A stretch of 36,370 nt of DNA from an uncultured Christensenellaceae bacterium (GTDB taxonomy: Bacteria > Bacillota > Clostridia > Christensenellales > Borkfalkiaceae), in the NCBI GenBank assembly GCA_910586655.1, contig CAJUIR010000012.1, forward strand, positions 1-36,370, given 5' to 3'. Below the pieces are notes generated by a model. It was not told where the DNA came from. It was given only the letters and a program-made list of their open reading frames with translations, and ran no database searches. Position 1 is the stretch's first letter. Each line of letters starts with the position of its first letter. Positions 15,001-20,778 of the stretch are shown here, one piece after another. A program made the position numbers and the translations under genes.

Positions 15001-18000
15001 CATTAAAGGTACGGCAGTCGGCACGGTTACGGTAACCGTAACGCTTGCGGAAACCGAACTTTATGAAGAACAGACGTTTGAAGTTGTTGTAACCGTTACG
15101 AAACGTCCCGTCGTTCTTAGTTGGGATGGCGGTACCTACGTATATAACGGTCAAGAACAGGCTCCTACGGCTACCGTTACCAACACAGTCGGCGATGACG
15201 TGGTAGTAGTCGTGGTACAGGGCAATATCCATGCCGGCACAGGATTGACGGCAGCGGCAATCGAAGCGCAAAACGATAATTACACGGTCATCGGCGGTAC
15301 GAACGTTACCGTTCACTACAACATCGATCCTAAGATCGTGGAAGTGGATTGGGATCAGGATACCCTTTCGTTTGTATATGACGGACAACAGCACGTTCCT
15401 TCGGCTACCGTAAGAGACGGTTTCCTGATCGGTGACGACGAGGCTGAAGTGATCGTTAGCGGCGCGCAGACCGATGCATACGATGCATGGGTTGCCGAAG
15501 TATTGCGGCTGAGCAATACCGACTATGCGGTTGATCCCGACAATGCAAACAGCAGGGTTACGTTTGAAATCAGAACGGCTCATCCGGACATTACGCTCAA
15601 CGAAATTGTGGTTCGGTATCATGAATTAAGCGACGTTCTTTCGGTCATTTGTACACCTGCCGGCGGGGATGTGACGTACACGATTATCAGCGGAAACGAT
15701 AAAGCCGAACTTCGTGAAGGCAACAAAATTTACGGTTTGGAACTCGGTCCGTTCACGCTTAAAATCCATGTTGGTTCTACCATAGGCAGCGCAGGCGTAC
15801 TGAATACCGAAGAGGCAAATACTGAGGTAGAGATTACCGTAATCAAGGGCTGGCAGCCTTTTGAACTCACGGACGATACCGTAGTTTACGGTTCCGATCT
15901 GACGTTGGAACTGACCGGTTGGGACGAAGAAGCAAACTATCGGTTTGTCGAAATCATTGATACGAATGACGACGGCGATGCAACGTTGAACGGCAACATT
16001 CTTACGCCGGTGCACGTCGGTACGGTAAAAGTCAAAGTTGTATATGACGAAACCGACCACTACGAGCAAACGACAAGAGAACTGACCGTTACCATCACGC
16101 CTTATGTGTTGGAATTCGTTTGGGATAACGATCCCGCAGATCAAAAACTCATATTCACCTACAACGGCGAAGAACAGGCTCCCACGGCGTTGCCCGTACA
16201 CCTCTTCGGAGACGACGTGTGCGAAATCCTTGTTCACGGTGCGCGCAATGCAGGCAGCCATACGGCTACGGCGTACGGAACGAGCAATCCCAACTACACG
16301 ATCGTCGGCAGTCAATCGATGACCGATCATCCTTCGCAGGATTTCGTTATTAAGAAACTCGTTGTCACCTTCGAATGGAACGAAACAACTCTGGGTTATA
16401 CGGCTCAGCCTCAGACACCTACCGCAACGATCACCAACAAAGTGGAAGGAGACGATGTATCGTTCACCTATGAAGGTCACCAGACGGAAATGGGCTTCTA
16501 CACCGACGATGAGCGTGCGAAGATTACCGGTCTTCAAGGTCAGGACAGCGGCAACTATACCTTAGAGGGCGTAGACGAAGCGATGCTTGAAACCGATTTC
16601 GAAATTGGCAGAGGTCACCCGAATCTCGTTCTTTCGGTATCCAGCACCTCGATCAGTTACCTGCAATCGGTTGTGGTAACGCTCACCGGTAATATCGGCG
16701 GCGGAGACGTGACGTACAAAACTATTCCCGAAGGAAGGGGCGAGTTTACCTATCAGGAAGACGGTACTGTGTTATTTAAACCTAGTCAGGCAGGAAACGT
16801 ATCGATTCAAGCCCACGTCACAGAAACCAGTCATACCTATGAAGCAGATTCCAATATCGTAACCATTTATGTTGCAAAGGCACATTGGTCGGCGGCGCTT
16901 TCGCATGATACGGCGTACTTCGGTACTAGCACTCCGCTTACATGGGCGCCCGGTGTCTGGCCTTACAGAATTGCAATCGACAGGAGGACCCCTAATAACG
17001 ATAGAAACGGTTCTTGGATCAGTTATTATTCGTTTGTCGGCTACGGAGTCGGTTCATACCGTATTTATCTTGCTTGGAACGAAAACAGTAATTTTGAAAA
17101 AGGGGAAGCATACAGAACCATTACTGTTTACAGAAGGCCGTTAACGATTGAATGGGTGAATTTGGAATTCATTTATAACGGAAATGCACAGGCGCCGGAA
17201 GTTACAACTCATACGCAAGTTCGCGGTGATAATTTCTCTGTCAGATTCACCGGAATCGGTACCGATGCAGGATCTTACGTTGCGACGGCAGTCGGTTTAA
17301 ACGAAAGCGTTTATGTTAACTTTGTGGGTTATTTCTCAGCCGATACGTATTACGTTTTGACCGGCGATAACCTTGCTTCGAGTTATACCATCGGACGTGC
17401 GGAACTGAATCCTCACATTATCACAACGGACGCAGAGTACGGGGTACCTCTCCAACTTGAACTGGAAGGAAACCTTGGAAACGGCGCGATCAGATACGAA
17501 TTGCTCGAAGGCGGAACGGGTTCGGCGACGATCAACGGCGATATCCTGAATCCTACGGGCATCGGTACCGTCGTTGTCAGAGCGTATATCGAAGAGACCA
17601 GAAACTACCATGCGGGAGAATGCACAGCGATCATTACGATCGGGAAAAAGATCCCGCCTCTCGACGTTGAAAACCTGACCGTAATATACGGCGATGAGTT
17701 GCAACTGAGCGTTACGGGCAATGTGGAAAACGGACAGATCATGTTCGCCGTTACGGACGGAACGGGTTCGGCAACCATTACGCCTACAAGCGGTATCTTA
17801 ACGCCTGTACACGTCGGCGTCGTAACGGTCACGATCAGTGTGAGCGAAACGGATAACTATCGCGGTACGACCATTCAAAGAGAGGTTACGATCTTGCCTC
17901 GTCCGATCCAAATCGAATGGGACGAAGATACTCTTGAATTCGAGTATGACGGTACGATCAAAACTCCCGTAGCAAATGTGATTTCCGGACTGGTCGGAAA

Positions 18001-20704
18001 CGATACGGTAGAAATTAGCGTAATGGGCAGTCAGATCAATGCAGGCGTATATAATGCTACGGCATCCAGTCAGAATGAGAACTACGTGATCGAAGAAAAC
18101 GAAACGACAGAGTTCGTAATTACGCCTAAGGCGATCGAAATAAAAATCGATCAGACCGAAGCATATCTCGGCGTTCCCGTGACGCTTACCGTAACGAGCA
18201 ACGTCCCGATCAACAGTTCGCTGTTGCAGTTCTCTGTCAGCGCTGCCGGCGGCGACGCAACGTTAAGCGGTAACGTAATCACCGGTACGCAGTACGGTAA
18301 CGTAGTCGTCAGCGTAGTGCTTCCTGCAAACGGAAACTATCAGGCTGCTACCGACATGAAGATTTTCGAAATCAAGAAATTCGTTCCGAATATCGGATTG
18401 GCAAACGACGAAGTTGTCTACGGTTCTACTTTAAATCTTGAAGTTACCGGCAACCTCGGCGAAGCGAATATCAGTATTGCGCTCGGACACAAATTGACCG
18501 ATACCGGTATGGCTTCGTTGAACGGCACCACGTTAAGAGGATTGAAAGCGGGTACCGTAACGCTTATCGTCACGGTCGGGGCTTCCGATAATTACGAGGG
18601 CGGCGATTTCGAAGTAGAAGTAACGGTTCTTCCCAGACCTGTGGTTCTTGTTTGGGGCGGCGAAAACGGTGTGTTCGAATTCGAGTACAACGGCGAAGAG
18701 CAATATCCCGAAGCGAAAGTTCTCAATGTGATTGCCGGAGACGTATGTAACGTTATCTCGATCAGCGGCGCTACGGACGCAGGCGACCATTTTGCGGAAG
18801 CGCTTGAAGTCGACAACGACAACTACACGGTTGTAAACGGACAGAATGTTGTCAATATCCCGTTCACGATCACGAAGAAAGTTGTCGAACTCGAATGGTC
18901 CGAAGAGACGTTTGTTTACAATAACGAAATGCAGGCGCCTACGGCAACGATCAGCAACCTTCTTCCCGTGGACCAAGACAAAAACATTCAAGTTCTTGTT
19001 TCGGGCGAAACCCACGCAACAAAGACTTGGCTCGACGAAGTGGCAACCGCAACCGCAACGTTCATTAGCAACGGAAACTATACGTTGATCGGTTGTACGA
19101 ATTTGACCAAAGATTACGTCATCGAGCAGTTGGAAGCGGAACTTACTTGGGACGATCCTTGCGAAGTAATCTATAACGGACCCAATACCGAACTTCCCGG
19201 TGCGGTAGTCGGCAATAAATTTGCAGACGACGAATGCGACGTATTGGTAAGACCTTATCAAGGCACGTCAACTTTCGCGCTCTCGGCGCACGCGGGATCG
19301 AACGCGCAGTCTGTGACGCATGTTGCGGAAGCATATGGGTTCACCGGTGAAAACGAAGACGATTACAAACTTCCCGAAGATAATACGAAAACTTACACGG
19401 AAGTTGCTCAGGAAGTTACGATTACTTGGGGTGATCTGGAATTCGAATACAACGGTGAAGCACAGTACCCGACTTACACGCTGGACGGCGTAATGGCAGG
19501 CGATCATGTTGAACTTCAATTTGCTTGCGACGAAGATCCGATCAACGTGAAGTATGCGTCCGATAACGTAACGATTCTGAAATACTCCGCAGTAGTCACG
19601 CTTACGGGCGAAGATGCAGAACACTATAAGATCAATATTCTGCAACAGTCGCCGGAAATCGGAACGGGCGAAATGCGCACGGTGGTAGAATTCAAGATCG
19701 TTCCTCGGCCGGTTACCGTCTATGCAACCTCGAAAGACGTACAGTTGCTTCTCGAACTCGACAACGAAGGTCATATGATCCTCGACAGATTCCAGACAAG
19801 ACATTGGTCCGATTGGTTCTTCCTCACCTGCCAAGACCTGGTCGGTCAGGATATCGGGGCTGAAATCGGTTCCATCTTCGACGTTGAAAATCTCTATCTC
19901 TCGCCTGCGTTCTACCGGATCGAGAGAGACGAAAACGGTAACATTATTTCGATTTCCGATGAACGCGTCATCCCCGGTCTGGAAGGTCCTGAAATCGGAT
20001 TGGGCGAGTACAAGATCGGAATTATCGTCGAAAATCTCACGAGTCTCGGATGTCTGACGGGCAACTATATCGCAGAAGTCGAACTCACCGAGGAGTACGG
20101 TATCCTCACGATCGTACGCGACGACGCATTCCTGAAACTTCTCGATACGAGCGGCTATCAGTTCCTGTATCTGGAAAAGACGGAAGATGAAGAATATTAC
20201 CGCAGGGCTTATGCAGAACTCGGCTGGACGCACGGCGAAGACGATGCGACTTTCGAGAGAGTCGTTCTCGGACAGATTTTACCCGAGACGACGGTGACAG
20301 ACTTCCTTGCCAATATCGATTCTACGCAGATCAACAACGTGAAGATTTACGACAAAGACGGCAACGTGCTCTATGATTGTGGTACGGAATACGATGTCGA
20401 AGCGTATGTCGGAACGGGAGCCAAAGTAGAATTGATTCTCGGAGGCGAAGCAATCGACACGGTTTATCTCTCGGTTCTCGGTGATACCGACGGCGACGGC
20501 GAAATTACCACAAGAGATTCCGCAGTGATCAGTGCTTATATTGCAAATTCCGACGATATTCCTCAGTTTGAATTAGCGGAATATATGTTGTCTGCGCTGC
20601 TCGTGAATAACGGAGACGTCACCACAAGAGATTCCGGATTGGTCAGTAGTTATGTGGCCGGAGATATTTCCATAGAAGACTACTATTTTGTGGAGAATGA
20701 CTAA
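2..20704 (+). CDS. Giant beta-helix / MBG / Ig-like surface protein with C-terminal dockerin-like domain (5' partial)
   Basis: The frame is open from base 2 (codons Gly-Trp-Asn-Gly before the ATG at 14) and no ribosome site precedes that ATG, so the true start lies upstream and more than 6,896 residues are encoded. Numbering from the ATG at 14: residues 1-345 are beta-rich, with MBG-like pieces; about 346-3800 are seven beta-helix supermodules rich in GGVYV and FTMTGG strands; about 3812-6570 are roughly fifteen MBG modules (YNG/YDG, PTA, AGxYTATA, NNYTL) interleaved with Ig-like modules (YGDxLxLxVxGN); about 6700-6896 are an X-module plus dockerin-like repeats. There is no LPXTG, SLH or transmembrane segment at the C-terminus, so attachment probably depends on the dockerin-like end. 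The families point to an extracellular adhesin or fibre, but the ligand is unknown. It is followed at 75 bp by a gene encoding the same C-terminal module. The reading frame is sure; the function is inferred. Confidence 0.93.
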   Translation, partial: GWNGMANCIDPGTYTVSQEISSDEAYSNYVFYDRETQTVLMETYQEQDVDADGNPVVDADGNPVMVEKERPIRNHQITILIRPKRLDLNTLKWDYDPEAPPQYNYNEQQMKLTDDCVPEWLTPIYVGAGTNVGDYNTTVSFTENMEYIQSYLGSYELANWREYFVVPDLDESPAEATTFYCEEGEVEDWVSLDWILAPKRILAEWDTTHTTAKYGSHNDVTDLPFMVGDKLLTESTKYTLEYGSDMPALNTDIHGRIEYRFYDRFGYNQGENTPYFTLDQFIENRAQLAVDPTLYYVMAYVTDENFVLCSQLDYTYSQRATYEYLGAGTAATNQLKHEVTLNPDKDGYPYRWAEMIQKSVAEGTTETFVLDRGDWMGEYYRDLASQVRSFSGTVTTYNAAYFNPRGFTFSAANNYGALYLPTGANIIIDLNGNAINRNMQGAASIGGVIYVATGSTLTVRDSHAPAGGGAPVLDADGKLTYHTNEEGANTDVVLNTAGQITGGYTTGATAAGGITVIGDSTFNFESGVIRNNIAVGNYNWMPGGVLLYGTGGTSADNRVYTKFNMTGGVISENTNNASGNYYAGGGIQALYADVSITGGYVVANTLGNSINGYSAAGIMLHGCLTNIENLQILENRGITGGLVVYNDAINTASGRVTTVKNAAIKNNSNSYYPVAGGAYFLGDASKTAPFLIENCVISGNQLPLTSGYASVNYYTSTGGMWLANGIFTVRNCVITDNTTAYGSGGMYIFAATATVENTVIAQNTSSALANGSSGIYFYPGMFTTYLSEVTMTNSHVGACEANGVSYEGNVSHGIGVTGVSIMYNSKFTFEDGSISGNSSDGQAQGVLFVYPSIGGACEVHLKNVEMNNNVHSNPSSYYMFMFDSAAHTATFENVTIEHNESASTQACGFIQLGSGNTLTWTGGSLSHNVINFTSGYALLCVGYGNYGATAELRDVDITHNTCSSSPVFVAPRSQFVMEGGSISDNTSSQADGGGAINISGTNASTHAVVRLTDVNIERNAGVAAGGIRIWSYGELSMVGGSIVDNYSTVTNSSSAGGINASVGANVSLENVVVKGNKATADNGYGNVGGIFIDNNASLSLNRVTVGASHDANAATDANVGDYGGVYLKTNATLTIQGTVIIKNNTGRLEAVTGCDNLYYGPTANKITVAGALTNSYIKIASPFIGVFTDGFGANDPSGLLPTQVFISDRNYDDADHTPVNLIKNDGDGANLEGVIMGNDNASRWTYAVQTSLANNGATEDFKLISDWNAVNSAFNGTIAATQANGYYTNGQLWVPRINGVQASINLDLNGYTINRGGAAQSYGTVILVHGHLKVIDSSMQYEYDHGNVVEDENGDPVLRAPTVDEDGNVIPNGTGKITGGYTTSDWGGAITVGGNDDHMLATVDIQGGNIVGNRSSGNYSAGAIQMWQGARVSIKNANISENTCSGTASSAILAYYSTSSDSLTVDRSVFVKNNDSNYVISSYEVGLRITNCKFIETLGGDTIRFTSGIEDKTAYIENIEILDCNGGIAINNGSSELKNVLIDGCEYVNGYGIMLGDSTGSVVANVHASGLRVKNISPNVSPLSGFYCSPVSVYVNSTLELDTYVDPVTGEVIESSITDNTNTARSGVSGVSVARNSTFKMTGGEISRNSSTGIGSTILYLYDNNITFELTDVDITGNTADQPFALQGSGTNIAFTNVNLTENTTFGSGGGRALFHLYEAATLIMKGGCISNNHAPNITDYGILAIGYTNRAAVHAELYGVTIDGNQGGYSTVYVGNNGSTLLMDDLVDPDSGEVTHTSITNNTATNSNGGYTVYVYSTSASNYGSLELNNVIVDGNVAHITAGIYVHHYANFSMTGGSVSENRVTGYFTSMASVAGIWTASSVNQNTDGLVTLENVKINGNSCDSLIKSTAGVYSYSPLVLDHCEVKDNRGGYYAGVQMYSTATLEVKNSTISGNEGVRVGGIYSVSSTTLDHSSVSNNTASGALASGDKGAAGGIFVNAGTLAISEGSEVSGNTCTVEGGAGGIYTKGIVEMTGGNIIGNTATGSASAGGVYVFGALSAQFKMSGGTITLNTGRAADTANNITMGAGGVYVAGAAPTAGTIELQGNVVIDNNTLADGAGATASKSNVYIVDAENTKVIVSGALANTSSVGIYRRPIGVFTSGFGANNPTLLAQSIFHSDTVYSEVVSYDTALEQIVTAAGADVEGFTKSYDNEINWAYYVKLSLATGTQQTFVLYGDWVAKETSTSTTRFGTDVTAYTNGALYVPVGANMVIELNGSKLDRNLSANSGASRDSGYVINVAGELTVKDNHRTDPSLIRDGINRPENGVTYDGKITGGSNSTTQRAGGIYVARNAMFTLEDGKITKNRGMGGSLVAGGVFVDGTFDMYGGEISENEGGSAGGVYVSGTGAFTMFAGKIVNNVSVSSTNASGVGGVRVALNGVTYFGDGNEELGKIEITGNKLTTDANSNLKSEDENYQFAVNGTFGDGTSIGVTRGTTTKFTVGYGQHHLGGGTVATNPQTYFFSDDEDHFVTREGQGADTEAVMLGYNNRDNWTYAVETSLAFGGATQTFTLYSDWTAERPASTNYTTEFGSNSNAYYRGALYVPFGASIVLDLKGHTLNRNLAQSETRADGYVIYVLGELIIRDDPNADDDTAGIGTITGGASRNTAGGIVVGTGGNVYLEDGEISGNYAGFAAGSAGGVYVEGSENTHFVMTGGAVKDNRGYDAGGVYVDNGTGGGRNGTFTMTGGLITGNTAVSTNTGGVRVNTTSKIELGGSAVIKDNSNGEVTNTSNLYLMYANTTGSLASVPPNIQIVSGFTDEANIHITRETIGQFTDGFETSGTTRAPEDVFVSDNADYFVDEIEIEIENEDGTTSITHEAFMKCYLASVNWSYTVQTSLTTGTTQTYTLDYGDWIAELSNSDGTSFGRGVGYEQGRLWVPVGASIILDLKGHTIDRALGDGNAVQNGEVFFVQGALKIIDSSAAQTGKITGGNSTGTGGIYNSGTLTIEGGSITGNRSTAIANGAGIYNKGTFTMTGGSVTGNSGYHAGVYVDSTGVVNLGGNIVINDNFYDTQDEDGNATQKQSNLYFKNNTAIINVVKPFVTGAKISLVREGIGVLTNGYGKFNTLNPETYFVSESENSLYEISHINSGERLEAAIVSFDNATNWTHAVQTSLDNQGAVQNFTLYSDWLPDENHSFGNAVGYLGGALYVPVGANIVLDLNGFTIDRQFTEAINNGYVFNIAGALTIIDSSTAQTGSITGGFSTDTAGGINIEGNGIVELRGGTITGNATQSETAGGAITDAGKFTQTGGVITANEGVKCGGVYVPASGTIELGGSAKINGNTDAEGNPANIYLASDTGMITMISQFTESADFTVYRDAIGPFTTGFSAFASGAGVTFDSEDSTYIVEATSNGMELQLITHDNRRNWEYAVQTSLDTGTTQEFKLWEDWNAEGGVFGTEAPYYLNGALNVPVGASISFNLNGYALNRGLANVRSNGYVMFVSGELILDDLSSAQTGMFTGGNNSSANSTGGVYVNRDAVFTMNGGRISNNAVYGAGGGGVYNNGTFTLNGGVIGAFETDEVSIAGNRGLAGGVFNGAYGTFEMNGGAINGNESTNNAGGVYVYNSADSGFTMTGGKITNNTAESAGGVYAAGKFDMLGGEISGNTATSTDVTSGGGSGVYISATGEFTLTGGVVKDNNGLNGIRVYSSGKLNLGGTAQVYNNKNEAVFNSTDPSEYRNIYFTVSTQHVNIVSKFEDGAHIGVTRDISGIFTDNYGVWNPTSSPANYFVSDVEAYAVSSAQSNLTNTIEGVIGTPVQQPCKSESAVYDGESHVIISGFDPKYMNYETLPNGVTYDEEEKAFKAVNAGEYSITFTLKPGFCWPDGSSGSCNVIAQILRRVVELEWEHLTDLVYNTREQAPTAKVTNLVAGDVCDVGVTGGQIHAGSYTATASFLSNPNYTLEHADPNDVEKGYTISKAEISVEILNEIAAYKTPEVLKLNANISNDGITFIIIDNIYVTYSVDAAGASLIDSDDLANGLLTALSSSGTVYITASVAETPDTLAATSQPKEIQLQKALPKLGLEETTVEYGTDLELVVVGNDEVTATITLVNDTGEAILNGNILTPVKAGKVKVVLSTEESDNYFANVVTVTVTIDPKVLEIEWDGPFEFNYDGYVHGPDAHAVNLVGDDECNIIVGGKQKNAGEYLGEDGAHAMLVTNPNYTLEGTENRYHDFEIHKIEIPLDERLSLVENVVDFGDTLSLAITGNRENAEVQYEIVLPEIPDPNHPAGEATIRYEYQLDANGDPILDANNEPIRADIFTAIFEPVEVGYVLVKVTIGESDNYTGGGFTEYVCIRKAALDVTFYTDRATQSREVIYGDENCELEVVGNTENGRVDYTVLGGTGDVEIVGSVLKALAVGEVRVLLHIAATDHYDEIYVAETIIVKPRPVILSWSGGTYVYDGTEKKPTAIVANAVFGDQLFVTVQGAINAGNHTATAISITDQHGNVNNNYTLDVEAGALLTTTPFVIERRKIEAITWGNRELLFNGEYQAPTYTFVGLILGDVCELEIENMGKHVGTYTATAVGVTNENYFVDATTINQSVTYNIIKAPITLEITNEVAYYYNDTQIDLVGNIGEGDVTYTITTSPAGIATVSPDGVIFANDYGYITIRVDVAATNDTYSGWVEKTIPVIKGEASLDLVNTEVIYGDTLQIEFKSQWHPNQIYYTLNDRTTDATLTGLADFNSITLLLTAMGAGEVTLTVYTQETERYLETRKEITITIHKRILDVDWVDEFTYDGTQKLPYAENIGNLAFDDDAPVLTLDGAQIDAGNYEATVVGISNNNYALFVDEENQVNGYSVPFVINKADLEIGIEPTVIYIDQENVPVIISNNLSGNQPEYELVNGTGSAVPSIDGNGNFFITPSTVGEVKLIVRIPASDNYNTFDQEFTITIARLTPEVGLTTDTVHYGDTLELSVYGEGTDGRSVTYSVTDGTGSAEQIDNNHIKGTAVGTVTVTVTLAETELYEEQTFEVVVTVTKRPVVLSWDGGTYVYNGQEQAPTATVTNTVGDDVVVVVVQGNIHAGTGLTAAAIEAQNDNYTVIGGTNVTVHYNIDPKIVEVDWDQDTLSFVYDGQQHVPSATVRDGFLIGDDEAEVIVSGAQTDAYDAWVAEVLRLSNTDYAVDPDNANSRVTFEIRTAHPDITLNEIVVRYHELSDVLSVICTPAGGDVTYTIISGNDKAELREGNKIYGLELGPFTLKIHVGSTIGSAGVLNTEEANTEVEITVIKGWQPFELTDDTVVYGSDLTLELTGWDEEANYRFVEIIDTNDDGDATLNGNILTPVHVGTVKVKVVYDETDHYEQTTRELTVTITPYVLEFVWDNDPADQKLIFTYNGEEQAPTALPVHLFGDDVCEILVHGARNAGSHTATAYGTSNPNYTIVGSQSMTDHPSQDFVIKKLVVTFEWNETTLGYTAQPQTPTATITNKVEGDDVSFTYEGHQTEMGFYTDDERAKITGLQGQDSGNYTLEGVDEAMLETDFEIGRGHPNLVLSVSSTSISYLQSVVVTLTGNIGGGDVTYKTIPEGRGEFTYQEDGTVLFKPSQAGNVSIQAHVTETSHTYEADSNIVTIYVAKAHWSAALSHDTAYFGTSTPLTWAPGVWPYRIAIDRRTPNNDRNGSWISYYSFVGYGVGSYRIYLAWNENSNFEKGEAYRTITVYRRPLTIEWVNLEFIYNGNAQAPEVTTHTQVRGDNFSVRFTGIGTDAGSYVATAVGLNESVYVNFVGYFSADTYYVLTGDNLASSYTIGRAELNPHIITTDAEYGVPLQLELEGNLGNGAIRYELLEGGTGSATINGDILNPTGIGTVVVRAYIEETRNYHAGECTAIITIGKKIPPLDVENLTVIYGDELQLSVTGNVENGQIMFAVTDGTGSATITPTSGILTPVHVGVVTVTISVSETDNYRGTTIQREVTILPRPIQIEWDEDTLEFEYDGTIKTPVANVISGLVGNDTVEISVMGSQINAGVYNATASSQNENYVIEENETTEFVITPKAIEIKIDQTEAYLGVPVTLTVTSNVPINSSLLQFSVSAAGGDATLSGNVITGTQYGNVVVSVVLPANGNYQAATDMKIFEIKKFVPNIGLANDEVVYGSTLNLEVTGNLGEANISIALGHKLTDTGMASLNGTTLRGLKAGTVTLIVTVGASDNYEGGDFEVEVTVLPRPVVLVWGGENGVFEFEYNGEEQYPEAKVLNVIAGDVCNVISISGATDAGDHFAEALEVDNDNYTVVNGQNVVNIPFTITKKVVELEWSEETFVYNNEMQAPTATISNLLPVDQDKNIQVLVSGETHATKTWLDEVATATATFISNGNYTLIGCTNLTKDYVIEQLEAELTWDDPCEVIYNGPNTELPGAVVGNKFADDECDVLVRPYQGTSTFALSAHAGSNAQSVTHVAEAYGFTGENEDDYKLPEDNTKTYTEVAQEVTITWGDLEFEYNGEAQYPTYTLDGVMAGDHVELQFACDEDPINVKYASDNVTILKYSAVVTLTGEDAEHYKINILQQSPEIGTGEMRTVVEFKIVPRPVTVYATSKDVQLLLELDNEGHMILDRFQTRHWSDWFFLTCQDLVGQDIGAEIGSIFDVENLYLSPAFYRIERDENGNIISISDERVIPGLEGPEIGLGEYKIGIIVENLTSLGCLTGNYIAEVELTEEYGILTIVRDDAFLKLLDTSGYQFLYLEKTEDEEYYRRAYAELGWTHGEDDATFERVVLGQILPETTVTDFLANIDSTQINNVKIYDKDGNVLYDCGTEYDVEAYVGTGAKVELILGGEAIDTVYLSVLGDTDGDGEITTRDSAVISAYIANSDDIPQFELAEYMLSALLVNNGDVTTRDSGLVSSYVAGDISIEDYYFVEND
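14..1048 (+). other. Beta-rich N-terminal part of the visible giant protein
   Basis: This stretch precedes the first beta-helix supermodule. It has segments resembling MBG/Ig modules (for example YNYNEQQ around 311-340, a VGAGTNVGDYNTTV strand around 379-418, and APKRILAEWD around 590-618), which suggests that one or more MBG-type modules lie before the helix as well as after it. A tandem acidic loop with two DADGNPV copies lies at about 149-198. I do not recognise a catalytic domain. Confidence 0.5.
1049..11410 (+). repeat. Seven tandem parallel beta-helix supermodules
   Basis: Each module opens with a header of the form NWxYAVQTSL, then a FxLYxDW strand, GALYVPVGAxI, DLNGxxIxR and a LxIxDSS strand. 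Beta-helix rungs follow (GKITGG, GGVYV, FTMTGGxIxGN). Modules 2, 3 and 7 clearly close, and the others probably close, with a TRxxxGxFTxGFG-NP-YFxSD strand. The header Trp codons are at about 1055 (divergent copy), 3731, 6653, 7661, 8672, 9500 and 10283. The first two modules are about 2.7 and 2.9 kb; the rest are about 0.8-1.1 kb. The rungs resemble right-handed beta-helix and Pmp-like adhesin repeats. Recurrent near-identical DNA such as gcgggcggcgtttacgt makes the array prone to recombination and to assembly collapse. Confidence 0.85.
4430..4820 (+). other. AT-rich island inside beta-helix supermodule 2
   Basis: Base composition drops sharply here. I count 21 G+C in 60 bases at 4441-4500 and 19 in 60 at 4561-4620, against 38 in 60 at 7021-7080 of the same gene. 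The encoded rungs also change: the GGxY/FTMTGG pattern gives way to rungs such as RITNCKF, IENIEILDC and LKNVLIDGC, which read like a different beta-helix family. The frame stays open. A segment acquired by recombination is the simplest explanation; the edges are approximate. Confidence 0.55.
11449..19730 (+). repeat. Alternating MBG-type and Ig-like modules (about 15 of each)
   Basis: MBG-type modules start near 11700, 12473, 13340, 13595, 14347, 15111, 15339, 16109, 16366, 17142, 17907, 18640, 18886, 19138 and 19416. The typical pattern is a (L/V)EWD strand, FEYNG or YVYDG, QAPTA, GD(V/D)C, AGxYTATA and NxNYTL. Most are separated by Ig-like modules with YGDxLxLxVxGN, a TGxA turn, LTPVxxGxV and a (E/S)xDNY strand. 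Such modules are common as spacer stalks in Firmicutes surface proteins. Some MBG copies follow each other directly (13340/13595, 15111/15339, 16109/16366, and 18640 through 19416), so the alternation is not strict. Confidence 0.8.
20114..20704 (+). other. C-terminal X-module plus dockerin-like domain of the giant protein
   Basis: A roughly 120-residue X-like module (RRAYAELGWTHGEDD near residue 6730, then TVTDFLANI, VKIYDKDG and an AKVELIL strand) runs into a type I dockerin-like pair. The first calcium loop, DTDGDGEITTRD (from residue 6824), has Asp at positions 1, 3, 5 and 12. The second, LLVNNGDVTTRD, lacks acidic residues at 1 and 3. Both loops end in TTRDS and are followed by a short helix (AVISAYIA, GLVSSYVA). 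The next gene encodes the same module, which supports a shared docking function. Confidence 0.75.
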
Positions 20705-20711
20705 ATTAAAA

Positions 20712-20749
20712 CAACCAGAAGGGGGAGAATTTCTCCCCCGGAAAGGTTG
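20712..20749 (+). other. Intergenic two-part stem-loop without a T-tract
   Basis: An outer stem CAACC (20712-20716) / GGTTG (20745-20749) encloses an internal loop and a GC-rich stem GGGGGAG (20721-20727) / CTCCCCC (20733-20739) with an AATTT loop. No run of T follows, so it is a poor intrinsic terminator. It lies in the 74-bp gap between the giant gene and the next, and may stabilise or set a processing point in a shared transcript. That role is inference. Confidence 0.6.
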
Positions 20750-20765
20750 CTGAAATGTAAAACTT

Positions 20766-20772
20766 AAGGAGA
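20766..20772 (+). promoter_or_regulatory. Ribosome binding site AAGGAGA
   Basis: A near-consensus site six bases before the ATG at 20779. It fixes the start of the 802-residue protein. Confidence 0.85.
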
Positions 20773-20778
20773 TACCAT

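Noticed and set aside
20650..20704. Sortase or S-layer anchoring of the giant protein
   Set aside because: The C-terminus ends in the dockerin-like helix and DYYFVEND, with no LPXTG, hydrophobic tail or SLH repeats.
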